Positions 62,973 to 64,000 of a stretch of DNA of 64,000 bases are shown in pieces (within the stretch, counting starts at the first letter, position 1; every line of letters begins with the position of its first letter). The stretch is from contig NZ_JBHSDY010000002.1 in assembly GCF_042651965.1 (NCBI RefSeq), positions 62,001 to 126,000 of the forward strand, in the 5' to 3' direction. Below the pieces are notes generated by a model, which ran no database searches, had not been told where the DNA came from, and saw only the letters and a list, made by a program, of their open reading frames with translations. The position numbers and the translations under genes are program-made. Source of the stretch: Castellaniella hirudinis. GTDB taxonomy: Bacteria; Pseudomonadota; Gammaproteobacteria; Burkholderiales; Burkholderiaceae_B.

Positions 62973-64000
62973 GAAGCGTTCCCCGGCGCGGCTTTCTCGT
63001 CCGGCGCGGCCTGGCCGTCAGGCTCAGCCTGTCCGTCCGGCCTGGTCTGGCCGGCGGCCTCCATTTCGGCGACCTTCAGGCCGGGCCGCAACTTGTACTG
63101 GCCGTCGACCACGACGCGCTCGCCTGCGGACAGGCCCTCGGCCACCACGGCCAGGCCGTCCTGGGCCACGAGGGTCCGCACCGTCTGCGCGCGCACGGCA
63201 TCGTCGGGCCCGACCACGTAGACATACAAGCCCTGCGCGCCGCGCTGCACGGCGGACTCCGGCACGACCAGGGCGTTGGCCCGGTCGCCCAGGATCAGCC
63301 GCACGTCCACGGTCTGCCCCGGCCACAGGGCCTGATCAGGATTGTCCAGCCGGGCCTTCAGGCGCAGCGTGCCGCTGGCGGCGTCAATCTGGTTGTCCAG
63401 CAGGACCAGCGCGCCTTGGCCGAGCCGCTCCGAGCCGCCGCGATCATAGACTTCCACCGCTAGCCCCGGAATCGGACGGTCGAGGACCGTTGCGCCCTTC
63501 GGGTCAGGCGCTGCCGCGCCCTTCGCAGCCGATCCAGAACCCATCCCGGGCGCCGCCGCGCTGCCGGCCGGATTTTGAGCCGTCCCGTGCGCCGCCGCCC
63601 GGACGGCGTCCCGGACCTGCGCAAAGGCCTTGTCCGGCACGGTGAAGCTGACGGCGATCGGATCGACCTGATTGATCAGCACCAGACCGTCGGCATCCGT
63701 CGCGCGGACCAGATTGCCCGGGTCCACCCGCAAAGCCCCGGTGCGCCCCGTCAGCGGCGCCGTAATGCGGGTGTAGTCCAGTTGAACGCGCGCGGCCTGA
63801 GCCTGGGCCTCGTCGGACTGGATCGTGGCATGCAACACCGCGACCTGGGCGCGCTGGGCATCCAGGGTCTTGCGGTCGATGGCGCCATGGCGGGCCAGCT
63901 CGACATAACGCTTCAGGTCTTCGCGCGCATTGTCCAGTTGCGCCTGGTCGCGCACGCGCTGGGCGACGGCCTGCGCCAATTGGGCCTTCTGGACGCGATC
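62969..64000 (-). CDS. RND efflux periplasmic adaptor (membrane fusion protein), 5' end outside window
   Basis: The C-terminal 343 residues are present; the gene runs off the right edge. It shows the alpha-helical hairpin (LKRYVELARHGAIDRKTLDAQRAQVAVLHATIQSDEAQAQAARVQLDYTRITAPL), lipoyl half TGRTGALRVDPGNLV and the beta-barrel (GTLRLKARLDNPDQALWPGQTVDVRLIL), as in MdtA/AcrA-type adaptors. The TMR loop is extended by an Ala/Gly/Pro-rich insert (about residues 135-165 of the visible part). It bridges the permease to an outer-membrane channel; its gene is coupled to the permease by ATGA. Confidence 0.93.
   Translation of the reverse strand, partial: DRVQKAQLAQAVAQRVRDQAQLDNAREDLKRYVELARHGAIDRKTLDAQRAQVAVLHATIQSDEAQAQAARVQLDYTRITAPLTGRTGALRVDPGNLVRATDADGLVLINQVDPIAVSFTVPDKAFAQVRDAVRAAAHGTAQNPAGSAAAPGMGSGSAAKGAAAPDPKGATVLDRPIPGLAVEVYDRGGSERLGQGALVLLDNQIDAASGTLRLKARLDNPDQALWPGQTVDVRLILGDRANALVVPESAVQRGAQGLYVYVVGPDDAVRAQTVRTLVAQDGLAVVAEGLSAGERVVVDGQYKLRPGLKVAEMEAAGQTRPDGQAEPDGQAAPDEKAAPGNAS

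Noticed and set aside
59550..63221. A 1223-codon plus-strand frame opposite the RND permease and adaptor
   Set aside because: It is antisense to two clear genes; composition is Gln/His/Arg/Gly-rich without any recognisable domain.

Overview
The window is high-GC DNA from a betaproteobacterium, most likely Alcaligenaceae (Bordetella/Achromobacter/Castellaniella-like). The signs are the gene block ilvB-ilvH-ilvC, psd-pssA, rpsO-pnp and qor in the order usual for that family, a zinc transporter that reads as an orthologue of Bordetella BbZIP, and an aat-bpt-pyrD cluster.

Positions 1-12.4 kb: tRNA-Leu, a membrane diguanylate cyclase overlapping a cysteine-synthase-like enzyme, tRNA-Ser, quinone oxidoreductase, a LysR regulator divergent from speG, then the housekeeping run pnp, rpsO, pssA, psd. 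Positions 10.1-15.4 kb hold an accessory pair between psd and ilvC: a TonB-dependent haem-type receptor divergent from a glycine-rich autotransporter that is frameshifted just after its signal peptide. Positions 15.5-19.2 kb: ilvBHC behind a long leader with a premature intrinsic terminator. Positions 19.3-21.6 kb: a FUSC/YccS membrane protein.

Positions 21.6-29.0 kb are a seven-gene malonate-utilisation operon: GntR regulator, malonyl-CoA decarboxylase, enoyl-CoA hydratase, malonyl-CoA synthetase and a three-part TRAP transporter, several joined by stop/start overlaps. Positions 29-32.3 kb: 3-hydroxybutyrate dehydrogenase and yaaA, a fluoride exporter behind a fluoride riboswitch, and a TerC-type exporter behind a yybP-ykoY (Mn2+) riboswitch. 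Positions 32.2-43 kb: a hemerythrin-GGDEF protein, universal stress protein, ABC exporter, TSUP permease, a third GGDEF protein, metallophosphoesterase, a signal-less subtilase paired with a tiny propeptide-like protein, and a ferric-reductase-like flavoprotein.

Positions 43.1-47.9 kb, directly after tRNA-Cys, look like a decayed prophage or island: a nested Rz/Rz1 spanin pair, an N-terminally broken XF1762-type phage protein, another frameshifted phage gene and several small orphan genes, with two cold-shock genes nearby. No integrase or second attachment site was seen.

Positions 48.2-64 kb: an SGNH esterase/acyltransferase, a coupled M20 peptidase-ZIP transporter pair, a two-component 4-hydroxyphenylacetate-type hydroxylase with its AraC regulator, NUDIX hydrolase, aat and bpt (N-degron transferases), pyrD, a periplasmic Ntn amidase, and an RND efflux pump whose adaptor gene runs off the right edge. 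Large antisense frames over pnp, ilvB, FUSC and the RND gene are GC-driven shadows.
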